Positions 25,676 through 34,237 of a stretch of DNA of 64,000 nt are shown here, piece after piece (position 1 is the first letter of the stretch; each line of letters begins with the position of its first letter). The stretch covers positions 214,991 to 278,990 of the forward strand of contig CAKSAK010000005.1 in the NCBI GenBank assembly GCA_934435205.1. The letters run 5' to 3'. The notes beneath the pieces are model-generated. The model was not told the DNA's origin and made no database searches. It saw nothing but the letters and a program-made list of their open reading frames with translations. Position numbers and translations under genes: made by a program. This DNA comes from an uncultured Ruminococcus sp. Lineage in GTDB: Bacteria > Bacillota > Clostridia > Oscillospirales > Ruminococcaceae.

Positions 25676-25917
25676 ATTCAACTTTAATATTATATCATAT
25701 GCAAGCGCCTTTGTCAATAAGTTAATAGAATTTCTTCGCTTATTTTACAGAATGTTCACATCATTTCTTGTAGCTTCACACCATGATCCACCCTTTAAAT
25801 GCCATTGTTTTTCACACTTTTTGTCAATCAAGTGTTTGTAATCATTTGTAATACTTTTTCGGCAAACTGCTCTGTTTTAAACCGGAATTTTTGTAGATTA
25901 TTTATCATTCTATGCCC

Positions 25918-25945
25918 TTGACTTATATTCTGATTGTGGTATAAT
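25918..25945 (+). promoter_or_regulatory. nrdD promoter
   Basis: TTGACT, a 16-base spacer, TATAAT. The expected start point, about 25952, lies directly before the NrdR boxes. Confidence 0.75.
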
Positions 25946-25952
25946 AGTAAAT

Positions 25953-26000
25953 GTTCAATATTATGTTGTGATTAAAGTAACCGACCACAATATATAGTGG
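25953..26000 (+). promoter_or_regulatory. Tandem NrdR boxes
   Basis: Box 2, CCACAATATATAGTGG (25985-26000), is a near-perfect NrdR site. Box 1, GTTCAATATTATGTTG (25953-25968), is weaker but centred 32 bases upstream, the three-helical-turn spacing typical of NrdR. Both lie just downstream of the start point, suited to repression of ribonucleotide reductase. Confidence 0.75.
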
Positions 26001-26032
26001 TTAGATAGGATAGAATGAAAGGAAGAGTATAG

Positions 26033-28207
26033 GTGAAGATAATAAAAAGAAGCGGCGCTGAGAATACGTTCGATAAGGAAAAGATAGAAAATGCCGTTGC
26101 GAAAGCTAATATCACTGTGGAGGAAAAGGATAGGCTCTCTGAGGGAGAAATAGGAGAGATAGCACAGAATATAGAGGACAAATGTGCTGAAATGAATAGG
26201 GCTATGGACGTTGAAACTATTCAGGACTGGGTGGAAGCCGATATCATGCGCCACGGCAAGTATACAGTGGCAAAGCATTATATCACCTACCGCTATGAGC
26301 GTTCCATCGTAAGACAGGCGAATACTACCGATAAGCAGATACTTTCTCTTCTTAACTTCGAGAACGAGGAAGTCAAGCAGGAAAATTCCAATAAAAACCC
26401 TACTGTCAATTCAGTTCAGAGGGATTATATGGCAGGTGAAGTGAGCAAGGATATCACAAGAAGATTTTTGCTTCCTGACGATATCGTTGAAGCTCACGAA
26501 AAGGGTCTTATCCATTTCCATGACGCCGATTATTTTGCTCAGCATATGCACAACTGCTGTCTTGTAAATCTTGAGGATATGCTCCAGAACGGCACTGTCA
26601 TAAGCGAGGTCATGATAGAAAAGCCCCATAGCTTCTCTACAGCCTGTAATATCGCTACACAGTCTATCGCTCAGATAGCTTCTTCACAGTATGGCGGACA
26701 GAGTATCACTCTTTCTCACCTTGCTCCGTTCGTACAGATATCCCGTGACAAGTACCGCCGTGAGGTAAAAAAAGAGTTCGCAGAGCTTAATATCCCTGCC
26801 GACGAGGATACTATTAATAAGGTAGCCGAAATGAGAGTTAAGGCTGAAATAGTTCAGGGCGTTCAGATGATACAGTATCAGGTCATCACCCTTATGACTA
26901 CAAATGGTCAGGCGCCTTTTGTTACTGTTTTTATGTACCTTGACGAAGTGCCTGAGGGTCAGACAAGAGATGACCTTGCGGCTATCATAGAGGAAATGCT
27001 CAGACAGCGTATCCAAGGCGTAAAGAACGAAAAGGGCGTTTATATCACTCCTGCGTTCCCTAAGCTCATATATGTCCTTGAAGAGGATAATGTCAGAGAG
27101 GGCTCAAAGTATTGGGAGCTTACAAAGCTTGCCGCAAAGTGTACCGCAAAGAGAATGGTGCCTGACTATATAAGCGAAAAGAAAATGAAGGAGCTTAAAG
27201 TAGACAAGAACGGCAATGGTCAGTGCTACCCTTGCATGGGCTGCAGAAGCTTCCTTACAACATATCTTGACGAAAACGGCAAGCCTAAGTATTACGGCAG
27301 ATTCAATCAGGGCGTTGTTACAATAAACCTTGTGGACGTTGCCTGCTCCTCATATAAGGATATGGATAAGTTCTGGAAGATATTCGATGAAAGACTTGAG
27401 CTTTGCAGACGTGCGCTCATGCTCCGTCATGAAAGACTTAAGGGTACACCGTCAGACGTTGCACCTATCCTTTGGCAGAACGGCGCATTGGCAAGACTTA
27501 AAAAGGGTGAAACTATCGACAAGCTCCTGTTTGGTGGATATTCCACCATATCACTTGGCTATGCAGGCCTTTGCGAATGCGTAAGATACATGACAGGCAA
27601 GTCACACACTGACCCGTCAGCAACGCCTTTTGCACTTGAAGTTATGCAGCACCTTAATGACGCCTGCGCAAAGTGGAGAGCTGAAACAAACATAGATTTC
27701 AGCCTTTACGGCACGCCATTGGAGTCCACAACATACAAATTTGCAAGATGTTTGCAGAAGCGTTTTGGAGTTATCGAGGGCGTAACAGACAGAAACTACA
27801 TCACAAACAGCTATCATATCCATGTTACAGAGGATATCGACGCATTTGACAAGCTCACATTCGAGTCACAGTTCCAGGCTCTCTCACCGGGAGGAGCGAT
27901 CAGCTATGTAGAAGTGCCGAATATGCAGAACAACATAGAGGCAGTCCTTGCAGTTATGCAGCATATTTACGACAACATCATGTATGCGGAGCTTAACACC
28001 AAGAGCGACTACTGTCAGAAGTGTGGTTTTGATGGTGAGATAAAGATAGTAGAAGATGACGGCAAGCTTGTATGGGAATGTCCGAACTGCGGCAACAGAG
28101 ATCAGAACACCCTTAACGTTGCAAGACGCACCTGCGGCTACATAGGCACGCAGTTCTGGAATCAGGGCAGGACTCAGGAGATAAAGGAGAGAGTTTTGCA
28201 TTTGTGA
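26033..28207 (+). CDS. nrdD: Anaerobic (class III) ribonucleoside-triphosphate reductase
   Basis: A 724-residue glycyl-radical enzyme that makes dNTPs without oxygen. An N-terminal ATP-cone (KIIKRSGAENTFDKEKIENAVAKAN, about 1-95) gives allosteric control. The catalytic barrel follows, then a zinc site (CQKCGF...CPNCG) and the glycyl radical loop RRTCGYIGTQFWNQGRTQEI at the C-terminus. The start is GTG 26033, preceded by AAAGGAAG. It forms an operon-like pair with nrdG, although a 313-base A-rich repetitive spacer separates them. Confidence 0.96.
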   Translation: MKIIKRSGAENTFDKEKIENAVAKANITVEEKDRLSEGEIGEIAQNIEDKCAEMNRAMDVETIQDWVEADIMRHGKYTVAKHYITYRYERSIVRQANTTDKQILSLLNFENEEVKQENSNKNPTVNSVQRDYMAGEVSKDITRRFLLPDDIVEAHEKGLIHFHDADYFAQHMHNCCLVNLEDMLQNGTVISEVMIEKPHSFSTACNIATQSIAQIASSQYGGQSITLSHLAPFVQISRDKYRREVKKEFAELNIPADEDTINKVAEMRVKAEIVQGVQMIQYQVITLMTTNGQAPFVTVFMYLDEVPEGQTRDDLAAIIEEMLRQRIQGVKNEKGVYITPAFPKLIYVLEEDNVREGSKYWELTKLAAKCTAKRMVPDYISEKKMKELKVDKNGNGQCYPCMGCRSFLTTYLDENGKPKYYGRFNQGVVTINLVDVACSSYKDMDKFWKIFDERLELCRRALMLRHERLKGTPSDVAPILWQNGALARLKKGETIDKLLFGGYSTISLGYAGLCECVRYMTGKSHTDPSATPFALEVMQHLNDACAKWRAETNIDFSLYGTPLESTTYKFARCLQKRFGVIEGVTDRNYITNSYHIHVTEDIDAFDKLTFESQFQALSPGGAISYVEVPNMQNNIEAVLAVMQHIYDNIMYAELNTKSDYCQKCGFDGEIKIVEDDGKLVWECPNCGNRDQNTLNVARRTCGYIGTQFWNQGRTQEIKERVLHL

Positions 28208-28244
28208 TTCTTTAGAAAACCCATTGTAAAATTACAATCAAAAG

Positions 28245-28430
28245 AAAACCCAAAAATTTTTTTGAACAAATTAAAAACCCAAAAATTTTTTTGAACGATT
28301 TTCAAAAAAAGTGAACATTATAGCCGTTAAAACTCAAAAGCTCAAAAATCAAAACTCGTCAGAAAAATGAACATTATAGCAAGGAAAACTCAAAAACTCA
28401 AAACGGCAAAATCCGAAAATAATGAACATT
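28245..28430 (+). repeat. A-rich tandem repeats between nrdD and nrdG
   Basis: Two exact 23-bp copies (28245-28267 and 28274-28296, period 29) of a sequence ending TTTTTTTGAAC are followed by a degenerate array. In that array TGAACATTATAGC recurs at 28312 and 28368, with TGAACATTATTA at 28423 (period 55-56). The G-poor strand and lack of start codons argue against coding. Confidence 0.65.
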
Positions 28431-28467
28431 ATTACTGACATAAAATAGCAAACAGCATATAACTATC

Positions 28468-28491
28468 GGGGCAATACAAAATCGTATTGCC
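28468..28491 (+). other. Hairpin in the nrdG leader
   Basis: Perfect 9-bp stem GGGCAATAC / GTATTGCCC with an AAAATC loop, 30 bases before nrdG. There is no T-tract, so it is more likely an mRNA processing or stability element than a terminator. Confidence 0.45.
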
Positions 28492-28520
28492 CTGCGTTGT
28501 ATGTAGGAAAGGAGCGGAAA

Positions 28521-29039
28521 ATGAATTATTGTGAGATAAAGAAAACCGATATCGCCAATGGCTCAGGGGTGAGGGTCACGCTGTTCGTATCAGGTTGCAG
28601 ACACCACTGCAAGGGCTGTTTTCAGCCTGACACCTGGAACTTTGACTACGGCAAGCCTTTCACCGATACCACCGCAGACGAGATAATAAACGCCCTCTCA
28701 AAGGGCTATATAAAAGGGCTTACACTCTTAGGCGGCGAGCCTATGGAGCCTGAGAACCAGCCTGAGCTTACAAAGCTCCTCCACCGTGTGAAAACTGAGC
28801 TTTCCGACAAGGACGTGTGGTGCTACACAGGCTGTACTCTGGAAACCGACCTGCTTGCAGGCTCAAAGTCCCCATACAGAACACAGTTCACAGACGAAAT
28901 GCTGAGCCTTATCGACTACCTCGTTGACGGCGAGTTCGTCCTCGAAAAGAAGAACATCTCCCTGAAATTCAGAGGGTCTGAAAATCAAAGGATACTTCAT
29001 AAAGAGGACGGGGTATGGGTGAACAGCGAGGATATATAA
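28521..29039 (+). CDS. nrdG: Anaerobic ribonucleotide reductase activating protein
   Basis: A 172-residue radical-SAM enzyme that installs the glycyl radical on NrdD. The 4Fe-4S motif is CRHHCKGC (about residues 25-32), followed by TLLGGEPM, the SAM-binding GGE motif. ATG 28521 has GGAAAGGAGCGG directly upstream. Genetic linkage to nrdD is standard for the pair. Confidence 0.95.
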   Translation: MNYCEIKKTDIANGSGVRVTLFVSGCRHHCKGCFQPDTWNFDYGKPFTDTTADEIINALSKGYIKGLTLLGGEPMEPENQPELTKLLHRVKTELSDKDVWCYTGCTLETDLLAGSKSPYRTQFTDEMLSLIDYLVDGEFVLEKKNISLKFRGSENQRILHKEDGVWVNSEDI

Positions 29040-29057
29040 CAATAAAGATATTGGAAA

Positions 29058-29090
29058 AGCGACCATGTTTTGCATATGGTCGCTTTTTTT
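29058..29090 (+). terminator. nrdG terminator
   Basis: AGCGACCAT / ATGGTCGCT stem followed by TTTTTTT. Confidence 0.9.
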
Positions 29091-29163
29091 ATTTGCAGTC
29101 CAGACAAACGGACAGTTGATGTGTTATAATATAGTCAAATAAAGAAAATGGAGGAATATATCA

Positions 29164-31065
29164 ATGAGTTCCATAAATCTTGAAAACCTGACTATGCCCG
29201 AATCGACACGCTGCGCCTATCTATTTAGATATTTCTATGAACTTGAAAGCGTAAAGCTTCCCAAAAACGCAACGATCATTCATTCTTTGATCTTTGACGA
29301 ATGCTTCAAGCTAAAAAATGTAGACATTCCTGACACAGTAACTACCATTCGCTTTTGTGCATTTCAGGATTGTGGCATTGAAAGCATCACTCTCCCCGAC
29401 ACAATAACTTCTATTAGCTTTGGAGCATTCCAGGCTTGCAAAAACCTTGAAAGCATTGTACTTTCAAACCAACTAGACGAAATAAGTGATCAGGCGTTTT
29501 TGCGATGTGTCAGCCTTAAAAGCATAAATATTCCAGATTCAGTAAAGGTCATCAGCTGCAAGGCGTTTTATGAGTGTAAAAAGCTAAAAAGCATAACTCT
29601 CCCAAACTCGCTGACAATTATTGGTGAAGAAGCTTTTGGAAACTGCACCGACCTTGAAAGTATAACCATCCCCGATTCTGTAACAATAATTGACAAAGGC
29701 GCATTTAAAGGTTGCACCAAACTAAAGAATATAACTCTTCCAAGCTCACTGACAACTATCAGCAAAGAAGCGTTTTGTAATTGCACCGAGCTTGAAAGTA
29801 TAATTATACCTGATTCTGTAATAAGCATTGACAATGCCGCATTTAAGGGTTGCACCAAGCTAAAGAACATAATTCTCCCAAACTTATTGACAGCTATCGG
29901 CTTTGAGGCGTTTAGTGACTGCACCAGTCTTGAAAGTATAAATATACCAGATGGAGTAATTTCTATATGGGAAAAGGCTTTTGAGAACTGCACCAGCCTC
30001 AAAAGCATAAAAATACCTGATTCAGTAGAGAGCATTGACTTCTATGCCTTTAAAGGCTGCAAAAATCTTAAAGACATAACTATCCCAAATAGCGTTACGC
30101 TCATAGACCTGAGCGTATTTGAAAACTGCGAAAGCCTTGAACACATAAAACTGCCTGAGACGGTAACTGAGATACGCAATAGTGCGTTTGAGGGTTGTAG
30201 AAGTCTTAAAAACATCACCCTGCCTGACACAGTTAAAGCCATAGGCGAACATGCTTTCAGCGAATGTACGAGCCTTGAAGACATAAAAATACCTGAGTCC
30301 GCAAAGGACATAAGATGCAATGCCTTTAGTGGGTGCAAGAAACTTACAGACATAACTGTCCCAAATGGTACGCTTGTCATATGCGACAGCGAATTTGAAA
30401 ATTGTGAAAGCCTAAAACAAGTAAAGCTACCTGACTCAGTAACGAAAATAACCAATTGTGCGTTCTCAGGTTTCCGAAGTCTTAAAAACATTACCCTGCC
30501 TAATGCGTTAATAAGCATAGGGTGTTATGCTTTCGATGAATGTACAAGTCTTGAAAGCATCGAGATACCATATGGCACAACTGATATTGGACATTATGCG
30601 TTTCATCAGTGTAAAAGTCTTAAAAGCATAACTCTTCCTAATTCATTATATTACATTGGCGCACACGCATTCAACAATTGCGAAAGCCTTGAACACATAA
30701 AGCTGCCTGATTCAATAGATAAAATATACAATAATACTTTTGCAGGCTGCCGTAGTCTTGAATACATCACCATTCCCGACACAATTAAAAGTATAGGCGG
30801 TTATGCGTTCAGCGAATGCACAAGCCTTGAAAATCTTGAGATACCATATGGCGTAACAGATATAGGCTTCATGGCATTTTATCATTGCAAAAACCTTAAA
30901 AACATAACTATCCCGACTTCATTACATTACATCAACTCATACGCATTCAGCGAATGTGAAAGCCTCGAGACCGTGACCATAATATCAGACAGCACCAGCA
31001 AGACCATAGACGTAAGAGGACTTGATCTTGACACCATGGATCAGTGGATATTCCTCCTTTTCTGA
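29164..31065 (+). CDS. BspA-type leucine-rich repeat protein without signal peptide
   Basis: A 633-residue protein made almost entirely of about 25 LRR_5 (Treponema/BspA) repeats of 22-24 residues, with consensus IxxxAFxxCxxLxxIxIPDSV. The repeats start by residue 20 and continue to residue 610, leaving no room for a catalytic domain. Most family members are secreted adhesins, but this one has a hydrophilic start (MSSINLENLTMPESTRC) and no anchor, so it should be cytoplasmic. It has an extended -10 promoter (TGTTATAAT at 29122-29130) and a GGAGGA box. It is followed by McrBC, which has its own promoter. Confidence 0.85.
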   Translation: MSSINLENLTMPESTRCAYLFRYFYELESVKLPKNATIIHSLIFDECFKLKNVDIPDTVTTIRFCAFQDCGIESITLPDTITSISFGAFQACKNLESIVLSNQLDEISDQAFLRCVSLKSINIPDSVKVISCKAFYECKKLKSITLPNSLTIIGEEAFGNCTDLESITIPDSVTIIDKGAFKGCTKLKNITLPSSLTTISKEAFCNCTELESIIIPDSVISIDNAAFKGCTKLKNIILPNLLTAIGFEAFSDCTSLESINIPDGVISIWEKAFENCTSLKSIKIPDSVESIDFYAFKGCKNLKDITIPNSVTLIDLSVFENCESLEHIKLPETVTEIRNSAFEGCRSLKNITLPDTVKAIGEHAFSECTSLEDIKIPESAKDIRCNAFSGCKKLTDITVPNGTLVICDSEFENCESLKQVKLPDSVTKITNCAFSGFRSLKNITLPNALISIGCYAFDECTSLESIEIPYGTTDIGHYAFHQCKSLKSITLPNSLYYIGAHAFNNCESLEHIKLPDSIDKIYNNTFAGCRSLEYITIPDTIKSIGGYAFSECTSLENLEIPYGVTDIGFMAFYHCKNLKNITIPTSLHYINSYAFSECESLETVTIISDSTSKTIDVRGLDLDTMDQWIFLLF

Positions 31066-31074
31066 TGACCTGTC

Positions 31075-31103
31075 TTGACAAGCCTTTGCCGATAAGATAT
31101 AAT
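31075..31103 (+). promoter_or_regulatory. mcrBC promoter
   Basis: Perfect TTGACA, 17 bases, TATAAT, beginning ten bases after the LRR gene stop codon. Confidence 0.85.
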
Positions 31104-31145
31104 GAAATTATCGCAATAAAATCATAGAAGAATGGAGTACCTAAT

Positions 31146-32717
31146 ATGGGAAAAATTAAATGGGACAGCACATTTAAAGATGTGCAGCAACTGTTGATAG
31201 ACGAGGACGAAACGTTTGTAAAACAGCTTGAATACTTAAACAGTGACCAATTCCAAAAAGCAACAGATAGCGGTTATTTAAGAAGAAATCTCCATTTCTT
31301 TATGGCAATAGTTTTGCAGGGCGTTCAATCGCCTACAGGCAGAAAACACATTGAAAATTTTCTTTATATATTGTATCCAAATCCTACACCAATAGAAACA
31401 AAGCTAGGAACATGGCGGCAAAATGCAGGTAATTTTGTTGACAAAGGCAGAAACCTTACAATAAACAATGGATTAAAATCAATATCTGAAAAAACAACCA
31501 TGGACGTTTTTAGAACTGGTGATTGGGTCAATTTTAAAGACAACAGTGGAAAACCTATCTTTTGGGACGCCAATAATAACAGCGTATTTATCAATGGAAA
31601 AGCTGACGCCATACAGAAAATGCAACAGATAGCAGACTTCTTGATAAACGGCACCCAAATCACATCTGACGGAGGTTTTTCACTTATGGTAGATACATAT
31701 TCACTGTTAAAAGCAAACAAACAGCTCATTTTAAACGGCGCACCAGGCACAGGAAAGACCTTTTCAGCAAGAAATGAGATCGCCGACAAGCTGTTGGGCA
31801 AAAACGCCGATAAGAATATCCAAATGGAAATGGTGCAGTTTCACCCCTCATATGACTACACTGACTTTATCGAGGGCTTAAGACCAAACCTTGCAAGCGG
31901 AAGCATAGGCTACACGTTAAAGAACGGCTCTTTCAAGTCATTTTGCAGAAAAGCAGGAGTTATAGAGCGTATAAAGGCTTCAGGCAAAAAGGTGACGGAA
32001 GACACCATAAGAGAGTTTCTTGAGGGCGAGGACGAGTCTATCGTTGATTTCTGGATAAATAAAATAAACGAAGAAGGCCTCAATGCAGAGGATATAAAAC
32101 CAGCCGACCTCCCTCCTTTCCTTTTCATCATTGACGAGATAAACAGAGCGGAAATATCAAAAGTCCTTGGCGAAACCATGTTCTGCTTGGACGCAGACTA
32201 CAGAGGTGCAAACGGCATGATAGCAACGCAGTATTCTGCGCTGGCAACGAACGAAACCTTCTATATAAATAAGGATAACGATAAGTTCTTTATCCCCTCT
32301 AACGTGTATATCATAGGCACTATGAACGATATCGACAGAAGCGTAGAGGTCTTTGACTTTGCTTTGAGAAGAAGATTTGCTTGGCATGAAGTCACTGCAG
32401 AAGCCGTAATGGATAAGGTATTAAAAGAAATGGGCGTAGATAATGCGCTTAACAAGCTTAACAATAATTATGACAATTATGTATCAAAGATAACAGATCT
32501 CAATAATTCCATTGATAACACCCTTAAACTTAACAGACATTATCACCTGGGTCCGTCATATTTTGCAAAGATACTGCTGTATCTTGACGGAAATGACTAC
32601 AAAGAAGCGAGAAAAGAAGTGTGGGATAACCACCTCTCCCAGATATTGTATGAGTATGTAAAGGGCAAGAGAACTGAAAGCGAAGTAACGAAAATAGGTG
32701 AGGATTTTAAGGCTTGA
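31146..32717 (+). CDS. mcrB: McrB-type AAA+ GTPase of a type IV restriction system
   Basis: A 523-residue protein. The N-terminal 190 residues are a variable, probably DNA-recognition region that I cannot assign. The McrB motor domain follows, with Walker A NGAPGTGKT (about 197-205), Walker B FLFIIDEINRAE and the McrB signature GTMNDIDRSVEVFDFALRRRF. McrB hexamers use GTP to translocate DNA carrying modified cytosines and recruit McrC. The target modification cannot be predicted from sequence. mcrC starts 13 bases after the stop, under one promoter. Confidence 0.92.
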   Translation: MGKIKWDSTFKDVQQLLIDEDETFVKQLEYLNSDQFQKATDSGYLRRNLHFFMAIVLQGVQSPTGRKHIENFLYILYPNPTPIETKLGTWRQNAGNFVDKGRNLTINNGLKSISEKTTMDVFRTGDWVNFKDNSGKPIFWDANNNSVFINGKADAIQKMQQIADFLINGTQITSDGGFSLMVDTYSLLKANKQLILNGAPGTGKTFSARNEIADKLLGKNADKNIQMEMVQFHPSYDYTDFIEGLRPNLASGSIGYTLKNGSFKSFCRKAGVIERIKASGKKVTEDTIREFLEGEDESIVDFWINKINEEGLNAEDIKPADLPPFLFIIDEINRAEISKVLGETMFCLDADYRGANGMIATQYSALATNETFYINKDNDKFFIPSNVYIIGTMNDIDRSVEVFDFALRRRFAWHEVTAEAVMDKVLKEMGVDNALNKLNNNYDNYVSKITDLNNSIDNTLKLNRHYHLGPSYFAKILLYLDGNDYKEARKEVWDNHLSQILYEYVKGKRTESEVTKIGEDFKA

Positions 32718-32730
32718 TCGGAGGAGCAAA

Positions 32731-34128
32731 ATGGATAATCATATAACGATCAGTCTTAAAGATAACCAAAGCTATGATAAGGCATATTCATTGGTCTATG
32801 ATGACGAAGCAACTGACGAAAAAGAGATACCCGAAAGCTATTGGGAGGATATCAAGCAGGTCAGCAGTATATCTTCGCTAAATGGCAGCAGTATCATTAC
32901 CATACCCTCCAAAAGCCGAAACAAAAACAACGATATATTTTCACGAGTAAATGACAAGCTTTTCACCTACAATTGGGTGGGCGTGCTGTCCTGCAGAAGC
33001 AAGGGTGAAGAAAGTGAAGATAACTATCGAATAGAGATAAGGTCACGCTTTGACGAGGACGATAAACAGTATTTCCTGCTTTATCTATTGTGCAGTGTGT
33101 GCGGTATAAATGTTTTTGACCTGAGCGTAAACAGCCAATCGGAAAGCGACTATACCGCCATAATGGTGCTTCTGTTTCTAATGAAGCTTATGGAAGCATA
33201 CGAGGACGGAATATATAAAGAGTATGTGCGAAAAAGATACAACGAGTATGACTTCAAGGGCGTTATGGATATCAACAGGCACATAAAGATAAACGATCCC
33301 TTTTTAGGAAAGACCGCATATTCCACAAGAGAATATTCTTATGACAACGATATTCTATGCCTCATACGCCAGACTCTCGACTATATCAAAGACTATTTTC
33401 CCGACATTTTAAAAGGCTATCTCAACAACAACGTTATCCTCAACGAGATAATAGACGCCATAGAAAATGCAACACCCTCATATCGAATGAACGTGAACTA
33501 TGCCGACTCCATGAAATGCAGAAGAGAGATAACCCACCCTATGTATCAGAAATACGAGGACGTAAGAAAGCTCGCATTGATGATATTGCAGGAATCAGGA
33601 CAGAATGTGTTTGACGATAAAGAAGAAGACACCTTTGGCATACTCATTGATATCTCATGGCTGTGGGAGGAGTTTATCGCTGTCAAATTATTGAACGAAT
33701 ACGGCTATTTGCATATGCTCACAGACAATTCCAAGGGAAGCCTGCAATGGGCTGACAAAGAATATTGGTATCCTGACTACATAGAAAAGGGCAAATCCGA
33801 TTCCAAAAGAAACGTATTTGACGCAAAATACAAGTTCTGGGAATGGAATAAGGACGCTGATATCCACCAGCTATTGTCATATCTTTTCCTGACAGGCGGT
33901 GACACCTGCGGGATAATCTATCCCTCTCAGAAAGAGCAAAGCCCCGAGCCAAACCCAAGGGAAATAAACGCCTTTGCCTCATTTTATAATGCCAAGCCAA
34001 AGATATATGCGCTTCCGCTTTTTATCCCGCAAGGCGAGTATGACGATTATTCAGAGTATTGCAAGAAAATAGATATATCCATACAAGCATGGAAGCAAAA
34101 CTTCTCGGCACATATAGCCACATCTTAA
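32731..34128 (+). CDS. mcrC: McrC-type restriction endonuclease subunit
   Basis: A 465-residue protein of the McrBC 5-methylcytosine-specific restriction subunit family. The PD-(D/E)xK nuclease core is near the C-terminus: the aspartate in YWYPDYIEKGK followed by FDAKYKFW. The N-terminal beta-rich region contacts the McrB ring. ATG 32731 has GGAGGAG; the overlapping frame 11 codons longer is not used. With mcrB it forms a complete two-gene modification-dependent defence module, relevant here because two methyltransferases lie in the mobile element at 57.9-61.6 kb. Confidence 0.92.
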   Translation: MDNHITISLKDNQSYDKAYSLVYDDEATDEKEIPESYWEDIKQVSSISSLNGSSIITIPSKSRNKNNDIFSRVNDKLFTYNWVGVLSCRSKGEESEDNYRIEIRSRFDEDDKQYFLLYLLCSVCGINVFDLSVNSQSESDYTAIMVLLFLMKLMEAYEDGIYKEYVRKRYNEYDFKGVMDINRHIKINDPFLGKTAYSTREYSYDNDILCLIRQTLDYIKDYFPDILKGYLNNNVILNEIIDAIENATPSYRMNVNYADSMKCRREITHPMYQKYEDVRKLALMILQESGQNVFDDKEEDTFGILIDISWLWEEFIAVKLLNEYGYLHMLTDNSKGSLQWADKEYWYPDYIEKGKSDSKRNVFDAKYKFWEWNKDADIHQLLSYLFLTGGDTCGIIYPSQKEQSPEPNPREINAFASFYNAKPKIYALPLFIPQGEYDDYSEYCKKIDISIQAWKQNFSAHIATS

Positions 34129-34136
34129 TAAAACAA

Positions 34137-34175
34137 AAACCGCTCCCCGTGACATCACGAAGAGCGGTTTATTTT
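34137..34175 (+). terminator. mcrBC terminator
   Basis: AAACCGCTC / GAGCGGTTT stem with an ATTTTATT tail. Confidence 0.8.
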
Positions 34176-34179
34176 ATTA

Positions 34180-34204
34180 TGTAGGGGCGACCTAAGGTCG
34201 CCCG
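34180..34204 (+). repeat. Dispersed intergenic palindrome, copy 4 (subtype GCGACC)
   Basis: TGTAGGGGCGACC-TAA-GGTCGCCCG; identical to copy 7 at 41210 and one base-pair class away from copy 5 at 37710. Confidence 0.75.
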
Positions 34205-34237
34205 CCTATCAAACTTTTGCGAAATAACTCTACAGCC

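Noticed and set aside
28245..28430. CRISPR-like array between nrdD and nrdG
   Set aside because: The repeats are A-rich, unequal in length and lack uniform spacers; no cas genes are near.
29164..34128. LRR gene and mcrBC as one defence operon
   Set aside because: A perfect TTGACA-17-TATAAT promoter separates them. The association is kept only as a finding.
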